This document shows, piece by piece, positions 1 through 9,396 of a DNA stretch of 64,000 nucleotides. The notes beneath the pieces were generated by a model that did not search any database, was not told where the DNA came from, and worked only from the letters and a program-made list of their open reading frames with translations. The translations under genes and the position numbers were made by a program. Within the stretch, counting starts at the first letter, position 1. Each line of letters begins with the position of its first letter. The DNA comes from an uncultured Spirochaetales bacterium (lineage in GTDB: Bacteria; Spirochaetota; Spirochaetia; Sphaerochaetales; Sphaerochaetaceae): positions 46,652 to 110,651 of the forward strand of contig CALXYO010000010.1 of NCBI GenBank assembly GCA_944393005.1, read 5' to 3'.

Positions 1-460
1 TGTTCTGTACCAGGAGGTAAGCCGGGATCATACCGACATCAAAAACATACGGGATAAGGATGATGGTGGTCAGCACCTTACGTCCCGGAAGCGATTTTAC
101 GGACATTACATATGCAAGGGGAATTGTCAGCAGGAGCGCGCTTACGACACCTCCGACAAGGATCTTGCAGCTGTTGGTGAAGGCCATGACGAAACCGTTG
201 TTGCCCAGAAGGGCCTTGTAGGCATCGAATGACCAGTCCCACGGTGCCATGAACATGCCTTCAAGATATGTTCCGATATATGTATTGGGACGGAATGAAA
301 GCGTGACTGTCGACCACAGCGGGATGAGGATGATGATCAGCATCAGCACCATGAAGACATCGACACAGACCTGAAAGGTCTTGTCCGCCCTTGTGGGGCG
401 CACTGCCTTGTTATGCATATTGGGCTTGAGATGAACCCTTGTTTTCTTTTTATCTGCCAT
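1..460 (-). CDS. Sugar ABC transporter permease, AraQ/LplC type (3' end outside window)
   Basis: The reverse strand reads from an ATG at 460 without a stop to the window edge, giving about 153 residues. It begins MADKKKTRVHLKP, has a first membrane segment (VFMVLMLIIILIPLW) and then a periplasmic stretch ending in MAPWDWSFDAYKAL, as in the second permease of sugar importers of the LplB/AraQ class. A GGGGGTGAG ribosome site precedes the start. It lies 17 bases downstream of the other permease on the same strand, so the two should form one inner-membrane channel. The binding protein and the rest of this gene are beyond the left edge. The substrate is unknown. Proximity to the uxa genes makes a pectin-derived oligosaccharide plausible, but that is inference. 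Confidence 0.85.
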   Translation of the reverse strand, partial: MADKKKTRVHLKPNMHNKAVRPTRADKTFQVCVDVFMVLMLIIILIPLWSTVTLSFRPNTYIGTYLEGMFMAPWDWSFDAYKALLGNNGFVMAFTNSCKILVGGVVSALLLTIPLAYVMSVKSLPGRKVLTTIILIPYVFDVGMIPAYLLVQN

Positions 461-477
461 ATTACTCACCCCCTGCC

Positions 478-1473
478 TCAGAATAGTGAAGAGCCTTCAC
501 TGAATTTGGAAACGAGCTTGTTTGAGAAGACGACAAGCAGCATTCCGATGACGCCCTTGAAAAGTCCGACTGCCGTGGCAAGGCCGAACTCGAACTGCAG
601 CAGGCCCTGTCTGTAAACCCAGGTGTCGATGATATCGCCGACGGAATATACCTGAGGACTGTAGAGCATGTACATCTGGTTGAAGCCCGCATCGAGGATC
701 GTTCCGATCTTGAGAAGGAGAACCGTGACTATGACAGGCTTGATCGACGGGAATGTTATGTAACGGACTCTCTGCCAGCTGTTGGCGCCTTCCACCATTG
801 CGGCTTCAAAGAGAGTCACATCGATATTCATCAGCGCCGCGATGAAGATGATTGCGGACCATCCCATTTCTTTCCATGCATCGGAAAGAAGGACAACCCA
901 CGGGAACGCCTTCACTGATGAAAGGAAGTCCACCGGCTGTCCGCCGAAAAGCTTTATGATGTCGTTCAGGATACCCGATGAAGGGGAAAGCAGTGCGAAG
1001 AGGACACCGTACATGATGACCCAGCTGAGGAAGTGGGGAAGATATGCAAGTGTCTGTACCGTTTTGCGAAGGGCGTAATGGGTACATTCGTAAATCGCTA
1101 TTGCCAGTATGATCGATACGGGAAGGCTGATGAGAATCTTGCCTATGGAGTACATCAGCGTGTTTCTCAGAAGCTCCCAGAAATAGAAACTGCTGAAGAA
1201 GTCGGTAAAGTTCTGAAAACCGATCCATGCAGAACCGAGAACACCGTCACGGGCACGGAAATCCTTAAATGCGATCTGTGCGTTGAAAATAGGAACGTAC
1301 TTGAAAACAATGTAATAGACAAAAGGAATGAGCAGCAGGAGATACACATCCTTATGCCTCAGAATCTCCTTTTTCAAAGCCGGCTTCGGTGCGACAAGTA
1401 TTGTAGTACCATCTTTGAGGACTTTAGTGGCCGGCTGGCCTGCAGCACGTTCTGCACTGTCTTTTTTTCTCAT
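478..1473 (-). CDS. Sugar ABC transporter permease, LplB type
   Basis: A 331-residue inner-membrane permease. After a basic cytoplasmic tail it has six expected membrane spans, starting with VYLLLLIPFVYYIVFKYVPI. The family EAA loop is readable as EAAMVEGANSWQRVRYITFP near residue 220, the contact site for the ATPase. The segment FPSIKPVIVTVLLL and the ending LYSPQVYSVGDIIDTWVYR are typical of LplB/YteP-type permeases, which import oligosaccharides such as rhamnogalacturonides. The start at 1473 follows a GAGGTGG ribosome site. It sits between the large AraC regulator upstream and the partner permease downstream on the same strand. No ATPase gene is nearby; in this class a shared MsmX-like ATPase encoded elsewhere is usual. 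Confidence 0.9.
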   Translation of the reverse strand: MRKKDSAERAAGQPATKVLKDGTTILVAPKPALKKEILRHKDVYLLLLIPFVYYIVFKYVPIFNAQIAFKDFRARDGVLGSAWIGFQNFTDFFSSFYFWELLRNTLMYSIGKILISLPVSIILAIAIYECTHYALRKTVQTLAYLPHFLSWVIMYGVLFALLSPSSGILNDIIKLFGGQPVDFLSSVKAFPWVVLLSDAWKEMGWSAIIFIAALMNIDVTLFEAAMVEGANSWQRVRYITFPSIKPVIVTVLLLKIGTILDAGFNQMYMLYSPQVYSVGDIIDTWVYRQGLLQFEFGLATAVGLFKGVIGMLLVVFSNKLVSKFSEGSSLF

Positions 1474-1540
1474 TTTTCCACCTCGATGGTACCAGTATGA
1501 GGCCGTTTTTTTTAAATTTGCCTACGGAAAATTGTATTTT

Positions 1541-4500
1541 TCAGACCTTCGTCCCCTGTTCCCTGAGCCGCCGCGGCGACATTCCGGTTATTTTCTTGAA
1601 GACCCTGCAGAAGTATGCCTGATCCTGGAAACCGGTCTGCCCTGCGATTTCATTGACCGACATTCCGGTGCTTGTCAGGAGCCGGCTCGCCATCCGGACA
1701 CGGTAGCGGGAAAGGTAGTCCCACGGGGAGATTCCCATCTCACGGCGGAATATCCTCGTAAGGTAATCCTCCGATATATTCACGCTTTCAGCCACCTGCC
1801 ATCTTATGACCGGACGGGCAGCATTCTTATTAAGATATACTATGGCTTTCTTGACCATTGCTCCTGTGAGAGGAGGAAGGATCTGGCTTCCGCCGAAAAT
1901 GCCGATGAGACGCGATATGAACTCCTGAGCCTCACAGATTCCGCTGTTGCAGATGAGGAGATTTGAATAAAGAAGTATGCTCTCGACCTCTTCCTCAGTA
2001 AAGCTGTCCTTGCAGATGAGAACCGGAACGGACGAGGAGAAGCGGTTTTCCCTCAGTGCGGCTATCTGACTGCTTCTGCACTCGCCGAGAATGATGAGGG
2101 ACGGACTTGACGATAGAGAAGACAGCAGTTCGTCAAATGTCCTGAAAACGGTCCTTGAGCCGAAAGCGTCAAGCCTCTCAAGACCGGAAGGCATGCTGCC
2201 GGCACAGACGATGCCCGCCCCGGCGGCCTTATCGCCGGCAGCCATGGATGAGACGCATGTCCATATATCAAGAGGCGAAGATGGCAGACAGAAGCACAGG
2301 AACGGCAGGTTCTTGGCCTTCACGTGGTTGTGCATCAGGTTGAGGACCACGCTGTTCTTTCTCTTTTCCCCCGCATTATAGATAAGATGCGAGACACTGG
2401 CAGGAATTGAGAACCCTCCCGCAAGATCCTTCTCAAGAACAGGGATAACGTCAGTGAATGCTGACAGCGAAGAAGGAAGCTTGCTTTCCGGTGAGGCTTT
2501 TATGAAAACCGCAGTGCCGGGAGACTGTGCCTGTGCATCCTTTCCGGACAGACTCGGATACGGCAGAGTGATCATGAGCGCATGCGGCAGGAAGCGGAAT
2601 GATCCCGACAGAAGCACTGTTATCTTCTCTGCCAGAAGAAGAGAAGGATTGTTCCTCACAAGAAGAGGATTCCATCTTTCCACTTCCAGCTTCACGCACA
2701 CCCCCTCAGTCTGTGCGCTCACCTCAAGCCTGACCTGTCCGCTTTCGGCTTCACAGGCAAGCTGATACAGAAGATCAAAAGCCTTTTCAAGCTTGTCGCG
2801 GTCGCTGTAGAGGGCGGGAAGCAGATCTGGTATGAAGAAATCCGTGATGGAATGGGCGGACACGAAGGAAGAGAAGAACTGCACGGTTTCTATCGTGGAG
2901 CGCCGGAATTCCATCTCCCCTTTTTCCGTCAGGATAAGATCAAGCAGATGTTCGGCTTTCACCACATTGCTGACAACCCGCCGCTTTGTCGCACTGTCCT
3001 TGACGAGGGAAAGCGTCTTTCTTATTGAACACAGAGGTTCCCTGAGCTCTTCGGACAGGTTTGCATAGAAAGCGCTGCTTTCGCTTTCCGCCTCCTCTGC
3101 CCTTCTCTTTGCCTCATTCGCGCTTTCAAGCAGTGCTATTCCCTTGAGAGCTGATGATATCGAGGCCATTATGTCTTCAATGACAAGTTCATTGTGTCCT
3201 TTCTCGAATTCAAGGAGTATATAGCCGACACTCTCCTTGTCCATGATCACGGGTTCCACCACGAAAGCGCCTTTCGTGATGAAGTATTCATAACTGTGAG
3301 GAAGAAGCGTGCCTGAAAGGAAGTCCTGCTGTACGACAACGCTCCCGTCGCCGTCGTATCCTGCAAGCAGCCGGCTTTCATCCTCGCCTTCCTTCCTGAG
3401 AACGATGTAGGCCTGACGGAAACCCAGCTGGGGAAGATATTTCTTCATGATATCAGAAAGGTATGACAGGGCATGTGTTGACAGAAGCTCCATCTTGAAA
3501 TGATTCATGACGGAATTCTCTTCGTTCCTTATATGCTCCTTTTCCCCGTTGACCTGTGCGAACACATCAAGGATCACCCTTACAAGATTCTTCTGGCAGA
3601 AATCGCGGATATCCTCCTTCAGAGGAAGCAGGCGCGAAGCCCAAAGCGCTATTTCAACAAGATCCTCATACTCACCTCCCTGCTTCAGGAACCACGCGGC
3701 AAGACGGGAAAAAGAAGACAGGAACCACTGCCGGCGGGAAGATGAGAAATCGTCAGTGCGCATCAGATACTCGATAAGATACTCAAGGTCCTCTCTCTTT
3801 ATCCGCGAAGCGCTGTACCGCACTGCCCAGTCAATGAATGAAGAGACATCCTCAAGCTTCCTCATCAGCCTCTCATCGGAGGCAAAAGGATCCTCGCAGC
3901 CGCATGAATGACGTATGACAAGATCGCACTCAAGCAGGATGTCTTCTATTTTTCCATCCCCTTCCATCCTGCGGTACAGGCTGGCAATCGCACTGTCGAT
4001 CATCTCATCAACCGGCATTCTGACAGTTGTCGGTGCAATCGCGATGAGTTTGTTTGTCTCAGTATCGTTGAAGCCTCCTGTGCTGAGAGCAGAAGGAATG
4101 TTCACACCAAGTTCCTCAAGATGATGCACCGCAGCGAACATCATCAGGTCTGATGCGCACACCATCGCGTCGAAATCCACGGAAGGCATCAGACCTCTTT
4201 CATCTATGAGCTGGCACAGGGCTTCCCTGCCCCGGCCCCATGAATGCGGTGATGTGATGAGGTCATGGTTTATCCTGAGTCCTGATGAGCGCAGGGCATC
4301 CATGTATGCCGTGAAACGGGCCTGGCTGGATTCATGGTTTTCCGGCCCCCTGAGAAAGGCGATTTTCCTCTTCCCGTGAATATCGATGAGATGTTTCACG
4401 AGTTTATAAAAACCGCTGTAGGCATCAAAGCCGACATAAGGAATGTCATCACCAGCCTTGAGGCCTATCGTGATGCAGGGCAGAGAGGAATACTGGCGCA

Positions 4501-4831
4501 TGAAATGACGGACCTCATCAACGCTGGCCTGCCCGGTGAGCGTGCTGGCCCAGGCTATCATTCCGTCAAAGTTCTCACTGTTCACAAGCCTGTATATCGA
4601 ATTCTTCAGATACTCGTCACGCGCCTTGAAATCCAGTCTTCCGCCCGGAAAGACAAAGAGCGCATCCTCGCTGTAATTGAAAGAATCAAGACAGCGGTTC
4701 CACATTCTTACACTTGTTCCCTCATGTATGGAGGCGAGTATGAAAGCGACTTTTTTCCCCATACATTGAATTATGAATGGACGAAGCGCTGTGCACAAGG
4801 TGGAAAATGACGGTTTTGTACAATTTCCCAT
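1541..4831 (-). CDS. Very large AraC-family regulator with LacI-type sensor and degenerate kinase-like core
   Basis: A 1096-residue protein. Residues about 24-310 resemble the periplasmic-binding-protein fold of LacI regulators (KKVAFILASIHEG, ITIGLKAGDDIPYVGFD, FDAMVCASDLMMFAA) but have no LacI helix-turn-helix in front. The sensor ends in RHSCGC, a motif often seen after such sensors. Residues about 430-560 look GAF-like. A stretch near 570-640 resembles a histidine-kinase dimerisation helix but reads LSEELREPL, without the phospho-acceptor histidine. A weak ATPase-like and a weak receiver-like part follow. The last 100 residues are an AraC DNA-binding domain (VAESVNISEDYLTRIFRREMG and a second helix pair). 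It probably senses a sugar directly and controls the downstream permeases. The start could instead be the ATG at 4762, just before KKVAF. Confidence 0.8.
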   Translation of the reverse strand: MGNCTKPSFSTLCTALRPFIIQCMGKKVAFILASIHEGTSVRMWNRCLDSFNYSEDALFVFPGGRLDFKARDEYLKNSIYRLVNSENFDGMIAWASTLTGQASVDEVRHFMRQYSSLPCITIGLKAGDDIPYVGFDAYSGFYKLVKHLIDIHGKRKIAFLRGPENHESSQARFTAYMDALRSSGLRINHDLITSPHSWGRGREALCQLIDERGLMPSVDFDAMVCASDLMMFAAVHHLEELGVNIPSALSTGGFNDTETNKLIAIAPTTVRMPVDEMIDSAIASLYRRMEGDGKIEDILLECDLVIRHSCGCEDPFASDERLMRKLEDVSSFIDWAVRYSASRIKREDLEYLIEYLMRTDDFSSSRRQWFLSSFSRLAAWFLKQGGEYEDLVEIALWASRLLPLKEDIRDFCQKNLVRVILDVFAQVNGEKEHIRNEENSVMNHFKMELLSTHALSYLSDIMKKYLPQLGFRQAYIVLRKEGEDESRLLAGYDGDGSVVVQQDFLSGTLLPHSYEYFITKGAFVVEPVIMDKESVGYILLEFEKGHNELVIEDIMASISSALKGIALLESANEAKRRAEEAESESSAFYANLSEELREPLCSIRKTLSLVKDSATKRRVVSNVVKAEHLLDLILTEKGEMEFRRSTIETVQFFSSFVSAHSITDFFIPDLLPALYSDRDKLEKAFDLLYQLACEAESGQVRLEVSAQTEGVCVKLEVERWNPLLVRNNPSLLLAEKITVLLSGSFRFLPHALMITLPYPSLSGKDAQAQSPGTAVFIKASPESKLPSSLSAFTDVIPVLEKDLAGGFSIPASVSHLIYNAGEKRKNSVVLNLMHNHVKAKNLPFLCFCLPSSPLDIWTCVSSMAAGDKAAGAGIVCAGSMPSGLERLDAFGSRTVFRTFDELLSSLSSSPSLIILGECRSSQIAALRENRFSSSVPVLICKDSFTEEEVESILLYSNLLICNSGICEAQEFISRLIGIFGGSQILPPLTGAMVKKAIVYLNKNAARPVIRWQVAESVNISEDYLTRIFRREMGISPWDYLSRYRVRMASRLLTSTGMSVNEIAGQTGFQDQAYFCRVFKKITGMSPRRLREQGTKV

Positions 4832-4868
4832 GATGAAAAGACCACCCTTTGCGGTGTATCATTATAAG

Positions 4869-4885
4869 TGTCAATTTTGTTGACA
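4869..4885. promoter_or_regulatory. Inverted repeat between the AraC-type regulator and uxaB
   Basis: TGTCAA-N5-TTGACA is a perfect 6-bp inverted repeat in the divergent intergenic region. Its right arm is the -35 box of the uxaB promoter. It could be a regulator site, or simply two back-to-back -35-like hexamers. A TATAAT-like hexamer for the reverse strand lies at 4861-4866. Confidence 0.4.
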
Positions 4886-4908
4886 ACAGCGCAAGTCGGG
4901 GTTAAAGT
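4880..4908 (+). promoter_or_regulatory. Probable promoter of the uxaB-uxaA-uxaC-IclR operon
   Basis: A consensus -35 TTGACA (4880-4885) is followed by a 17-bp spacer and a -10-like TAAAGT (4903-4908). The expected transcription start near 4915 lies inside the operator-like motif at 4908-4926, about 75 bases before uxaB. This arrangement suits repression. Confidence 0.6.
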
Positions 4909-4926
4909 GGAATCATGTTTCATTTT
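4908..4926. promoter_or_regulatory. KdgR-like operator at the uxaB promoter
   Basis: The sequence TGGAATCATGTTTCATTTT has an imperfect 6-3-6 dyad (TGGAAT / GTTTCA). The gammaproteobacterial KdgR box has the core TGAAAC-N3-GTTTCA. The same motif occurs at 20111-20129 between kdgK and eda, where 15 of 18 positions agree. It begins at the last base of the -10 box, a repressor position. The binding protein is inferred to be the IclR-family product encoded at 9397-10179. Confidence 0.6.
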
Positions 4927-4990
4927 AGGTGTAAACCGGTGAAACATCTGTGACCACATTTACCCAGAAGCACCCTTCAAAGGAGGAGAA

Positions 4991-6475
4991 ATGAAAAACA
5001 TAACTGAAATCGTGAAGAAGGCAGAACGCCCAGTGAAAGTTCTGCAGTTCGGAGAGGGAAACTTCCTCAGAGCTTTTGTCGACTGGATCATCGATAACCT
5101 GAACGAGAAGACGGATTTCAACGGAAACGTCATGATGGTTCAGCCGCTGGCAAACGGCATGGGTGACATGATCAACGCCCAGAACGGACTGTACACAACA
5201 TGTCTGAGAGGCATCCAGAACGGAAAGCCGGTCGAGCAGTTCCGCCAGATCACATCAGTTGCAGGCTGCATCAATCCCTACAGCGAGTATGACAAGTTCA
5301 TCGCACAGGCTTCGAACCCCGATCTGAGATTCATCATAAGCAACACAACAGAAGCCGGTATCGCATACAAAGAAGGCGACAAGCTTGAAGACAAGCCGCA
5401 GACCAGCTTCCCGGGCAAGGTATGCGCATTCCTCTACAACCGCTACAAGGCATTCGGCGGCGATCCTTCAAAAGGTCTCATCATGATTCCATGCGAGCTC
5501 ATCGACAAGAACGGAGACAATCTCAGGAGAATCGTTCTCCAGTACGCAGAGGAATGGAATCTTGAGAAAGAGTTCACAGACTGGGTTGAAAACGCATGCG
5601 ACTTCTGCAACAGTCTTGTCGACCGCATCGTTCCGGGCTATCCGAGAGCAGAGGCAGAGGCAATCTGCGAGAAGCTCGGTTACAAGGACAACCTCATCGA
5701 CACAGCCGAAATCTTCCACCTGTGGGTCATTGAATGCCATAAGAAGTCACATGAGGATGAGCTTCCGACCTCAAAGGCAGGACTAAATGTCGTATGGACT
5801 GACGACATGACATTCTACAGAACCAGAAAGGTGCGCATCCTCAACGGCACGCACACCCTGATGGTCCTCGCATCATATCTCTCCGGTCTCAATACAGTCG
5901 AGGATTCGGTGAAGAGTCCTCTGATCGGCAAGTTCATGAAGGACGGCCTTTTCAACGAGATCATTCCTTCAATGGACGGAGATGTGGATGAACTGAAGAA
6001 ATATGCGGCAGATGTTCTCGAGCGCTTTGCAAACCCGTACATCGAACACCTGCTCCTGTCGATCTCTCTCAACAGCGTGTCGAAGTTCAAGACAAGGGAT
6101 CTTCCTTCCCTCCTCGGCTATGTGAAAAAATTCGGAAAGATTCCTTCTCACCTCGCACTTTCAATCGCCGCCCTCATGGCATTCTATCAGGGAACTGAAT
6201 TCGAAGGCGACGCACTCGTCGGCTGCAGGAACGGAGAAAAATACCTGATCAAGGACAACAGGGAATACCTCGAGACATTTGCCGCCCTGTGCAGCAGAGA
6301 GTACAAGTGCAACGGCTGCAAGGCAAAGGCTATGACAGAGGAAATCCTCAGCAGGGAAGACTGGTGGGGAATGGATCTCACATCAATCGAAGGTCTCAAG
6401 GATGTTGTTGAGAAAGATCTGAGAATCATCCTCGATGAAGGCATCGAGAAGGCTATCAGGAGTTTGGAAGACTGA
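4991..6475 (+). CDS. uxaB: Tagaturonate reductase (altronate oxidoreductase)
   Basis: A 494-residue cytoplasmic enzyme of the mannitol dehydrogenase family that reduces D-tagaturonate to D-altronate with NADH, the second step of galacturonate catabolism. The N-terminal nucleotide-binding region starts VKVLQFGEGNFLRAFVDW. The catalytic signature TRKVRILNGTHTLMVLAS, which holds the family's active-site lysine and the Asn-Gly-Thr-His stretch, is near residue 280. Length is normal for UxaB. A strong AAAGGAGGAG ribosome site precedes the ATG. It is the first gene of the uxa operon, 2 bases before uxaA, with a promoter and operator-like site upstream. Confidence 0.95.
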   Translation: MKNITEIVKKAERPVKVLQFGEGNFLRAFVDWIIDNLNEKTDFNGNVMMVQPLANGMGDMINAQNGLYTTCLRGIQNGKPVEQFRQITSVAGCINPYSEYDKFIAQASNPDLRFIISNTTEAGIAYKEGDKLEDKPQTSFPGKVCAFLYNRYKAFGGDPSKGLIMIPCELIDKNGDNLRRIVLQYAEEWNLEKEFTDWVENACDFCNSLVDRIVPGYPRAEAEAICEKLGYKDNLIDTAEIFHLWVIECHKKSHEDELPTSKAGLNVVWTDDMTFYRTRKVRILNGTHTLMVLASYLSGLNTVEDSVKSPLIGKFMKDGLFNEIIPSMDGDVDELKKYAADVLERFANPYIEHLLLSISLNSVSKFKTRDLPSLLGYVKKFGKIPSHLALSIAALMAFYQGTEFEGDALVGCRNGEKYLIKDNREYLETFAALCSREYKCNGCKAKAMTEEILSREDWWGMDLTSIEGLKDVVEKDLRIILDEGIEKAIRSLED

Positions 6476-6477
6476 CT

Positions 6478-7989
6478 ATGGAGAAACTGATCAAGATAAA
6501 TCCCCGTGACAACGTAGCTGTCGCGATCAGCCCGCTCTTCAAAGGCGACATCATCACATTCGACGGTGCCACCTACACTCTTATCAATGATCTTCCCGCA
6601 GGGCATAAAATGGCCCTGCAGGACATAAAAGAGGGAGAAAAGGTCATCAAGTACGGCTATCCAATCGGGGCTGCAACCTGCGATATCCCCAGAGGCGCCC
6701 ATGTGCATGCCTTCAACATAAAGACGCTTCTCAGCGAGGAAGCCGCCTACACATATGATGAGAAAAAGGCACAGGAGTACATTGAGGAAGCCCGCATAAA
6801 AGAACTCAGCTGGAAGGACAAGATTCCGACCATCAGGGCATACGAGAGAAAGAATGGGGACATCGGCATCCGCAACGAACTGTGGATCATCCCGACTGTC
6901 GGATGCGTGAACAAAATCGGAGAGGCTCTCTGCTCATGGGCACAGAAAAACCTGAGCATAGAGGACGGCGTGCATGTATGGACCCACCCCTTCGGCTGTT
7001 CCCAGCTGGGCGATGACCATGAAAATACCCGACATATCCTCGCAAACCTCGTACACCATCCCAATGCAGGCGGTGTTCTGGTACTCTCCCTCGGCTGCGA
7101 GAACAACACTCCGGAGTCATTCCGCGAGCTTGTCGGCCAGGTTGATGAGGAAAGAGTGAAGTTCATGACTTGTCAGAAGGTTGATGATGAGATCGCAGAA
7201 GGAGAAAAGCTGCTTGGACAGATCGCGGATGCGATGAAGAAGGATGAAAGGACAAGTGTCTCCATGGCACGGCTGAGAGTTGGTTTCAAATGCGGAGGCT
7301 CCGATGGTTTCTCCGGTATCACAGCAAACCCTCTGGTAGGCCGTTTCTGTGACGAACTGACCGCAATGGGCGGCACGGCTGTGCTCACAGAGGTTCCCGA
7401 GATGTTCGGTGCCGAGCAGATTCTCATGGACAGGGCAAAGGACAGACAGACATTTGAGGAAGTTGTCGCACTCATCAACAACTTCAAGCATTATTTCACA
7501 TCCCATGGACAGGTTGTATATGAGAACCCGTCTCCGGGCAACAAGGCAGGCGGAATCTCAACGCTTGAGGACAAGAGCCTTGGCTGTGTGCAGAAAGGAG
7601 GCAGAAGCATCGTCACCGGTGTGGCAAAGTACGGAGAGAGGATCACGGCAAAAGGTCTCAACCTGCTTTCCGGTCCGGGCAATGACATTGTTTCAACAAC
7701 CGCACAGAGCGCGGCCGGAGTACATCTCATCCTATTCACCACAGGACGCGGGACCCCGCTCGGCTCCCCTGTTCCCACTGTCAAGATCGCCACTAACAGC
7801 GAACTTGCCAGGAACAAGAAGAACTGGATCGACTTCAATGCGGGCAGGCTCCTGAGCGAAGATGAGAGAACGGTTACGAATGATCTGTTACAATATATAG
7901 TCAAGCTGGCTTCCGGTGATGTGAAGACACAGAACGAGCTGCACGGCTATGCAGAGATATCTATATTCAAGGACGGTGTTGTGTTATGA
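6478..7989 (+). CDS. uxaA: Altronate dehydratase
   Basis: A 503-residue enzyme that dehydrates D-altronate to 2-keto-3-deoxygluconate. Residues 1-90 form the small SAF-type domain (DNVAVAISPLFKGD, ATCDIPRGAHVHAFN). The rest is the UxaA/GarD catalytic part with conserved cysteines in THPFGCSQLGDDHENT, LSLGCENNTPESF and FKCGGSDGFSGITANP. UxaA of E. coli is iron dependent. Length matches the family. It lies 2 bases after uxaB and overlaps uxaC by 4 bases (ATGA), so translation of the three genes should be coupled. Confidence 0.95.
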   Translation: MEKLIKINPRDNVAVAISPLFKGDIITFDGATYTLINDLPAGHKMALQDIKEGEKVIKYGYPIGAATCDIPRGAHVHAFNIKTLLSEEAAYTYDEKKAQEYIEEARIKELSWKDKIPTIRAYERKNGDIGIRNELWIIPTVGCVNKIGEALCSWAQKNLSIEDGVHVWTHPFGCSQLGDDHENTRHILANLVHHPNAGGVLVLSLGCENNTPESFRELVGQVDEERVKFMTCQKVDDEIAEGEKLLGQIADAMKKDERTSVSMARLRVGFKCGGSDGFSGITANPLVGRFCDELTAMGGTAVLTEVPEMFGAEQILMDRAKDRQTFEEVVALINNFKHYFTSHGQVVYENPSPGNKAGGISTLEDKSLGCVQKGGRSIVTGVAKYGERITAKGLNLLSGPGNDIVSTTAQSAAGVHLILFTTGRGTPLGSPVPTVKIATNSELARNKKNWIDFNAGRLLSEDERTVTNDLLQYIVKLASGDVKTQNELHGYAEISIFKDGVVL

Positions 7990-9389
7990 GAAAATTCATG
8001 GACGAGAACTTCCTGTTGATGAATGATACAGCGAAGGAACTTTATTTCAAGCATGCGAAGGACATGCCTATTTTTGACTACCATTGTCATCTTATCCCGT
8101 CACAGATTGCGGAGGACAAGAGATTCACGACAATCACTGAAGCATGGCTCGGCGGTGACCATTACAAGTGGAGGGCAATGAGGTCCAACGGTGTTTCTGA
8201 AGAACTTATCACAGGCAACGCCGATCCGTTTGACAAGTTCATGGCATGGGCAGGAACAATGGAGAACCTCATCGGCAATCCCCTCTATCACTGGACACAT
8301 CTTGAGCTTCAGCGCTACTTCAACATCTATGACGTTCTCAACAGAAAGAACGCGAAGAAGATCTACGATGAGGCCAATGAGAAGTTCGCAAGCGATCCCG
8401 AGCTCTCCGTTTTCGGCATCATGAAGAAATTCAAGGTGTACGCAGTGGGAACGACAGACGATCCGGCTGATGATCTTCTCATGCACAAGAAGATCAGAGA
8501 TGACGGTAAATGTCCGGCAAAGGTCATTCCTTCCTACCGCCCGGACAAGGCTCTCCACATCGAAAAGGATGACTTTGCATCCTACATTCCGAAACTTGCC
8601 GCCGCAGCGGATATGGATATCAAGAGTGCCGATGATGTCATTGCAGCACTGATCAGGAGACTTGAGTTCTTCGCATCGATGGGTTGCCGCGCTTCAGACC
8701 ATGCGCTCGTACAGTGCCCACACACATTCAGAAGCGCAGCGGAAGTCAACAAAATCTTCCAGAAGAAGATGTACGGCACAGTGCTCAGCGAAGAGGAAGT
8801 CGATGCATACATGACATACGTCCTCTCTGCTCTTGCAAAGGAGTACAAGAGACTCAACATAGCAATGCAGCTGCACTTCGCTTCAATCCGCGACAATAAC
8901 ATCATCATGTTCAAGAAGCTCGGTCCCGACACAGGATTCGATGCATCCCATGACAAGGAGCTTGCAGAGAACGTGTCGGCATTCTTCTCCGTCCTCAGCG
9001 AGAGCGACAGCGTGCCTAAGACCATTTTCTACTCTCTCAACCCGAAAGACTACTACTCACTGGGAACCCTCATGGGCTGCTACCAGGGTGACGGTATTCC
9101 GGGCAAGATGCAGCTCGGTTCAGGCTGGTGGTTCTGTGATCACAAGGACGGCATGTACCAGCAGATGCAGACCCTTGGAAACCTCGGACTGCTCTCACGC
9201 TTCGTTGGCATGCTTACAGACTCAAGAAGCTTCCTCTCCTACTCAAGACATGAGTACTTCAGACGCATACTGTGCAACCTCATCGGTACATGGGCAGAAG
9301 ACGGAGAGATCTATTATGATGAGGAGCAGATCGGAAAGATCGTCGAAGACATCTGCTTCAACAACGCTAAAAACTATTTCGAGGGCTAA
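7986..9389 (+). CDS. uxaC: Glucuronate/galacturonate isomerase
   Basis: A 467-residue isomerase of the amidohydrolase superfamily. It converts D-galacturonate to D-tagaturonate, or glucuronate to fructuronate, and so performs the first step feeding uxaB. The metal-ligand motif FDYHCHLIPSQIAEDKRF near residue 28 and the conserved QLHFASIRDNN and GSGWWFCDHKDGM segments are typical. Length is normal. The ATG overlaps the uxaA stop as ATGA; a second ATG four codons on (MDENF) is also possible. The genes lie in the order uxaB-uxaA-uxaC, though UxaC acts first. No uxuA or uxuB for the glucuronate branch is seen in this window. Confidence 0.95.
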   Translation: MRKFMDENFLLMNDTAKELYFKHAKDMPIFDYHCHLIPSQIAEDKRFTTITEAWLGGDHYKWRAMRSNGVSEELITGNADPFDKFMAWAGTMENLIGNPLYHWTHLELQRYFNIYDVLNRKNAKKIYDEANEKFASDPELSVFGIMKKFKVYAVGTTDDPADDLLMHKKIRDDGKCPAKVIPSYRPDKALHIEKDDFASYIPKLAAAADMDIKSADDVIAALIRRLEFFASMGCRASDHALVQCPHTFRSAAEVNKIFQKKMYGTVLSEEEVDAYMTYVLSALAKEYKRLNIAMQLHFASIRDNNIIMFKKLGPDTGFDASHDKELAENVSAFFSVLSESDSVPKTIFYSLNPKDYYSLGTLMGCYQGDGIPGKMQLGSGWWFCDHKDGMYQQMQTLGNLGLLSRFVGMLTDSRSFLSYSRHEYFRRILCNLIGTWAEDGEIYYDEEQIGKIVEDICFNNAKNYFEG

Positions 9390-9396
9390 TTGAAAA

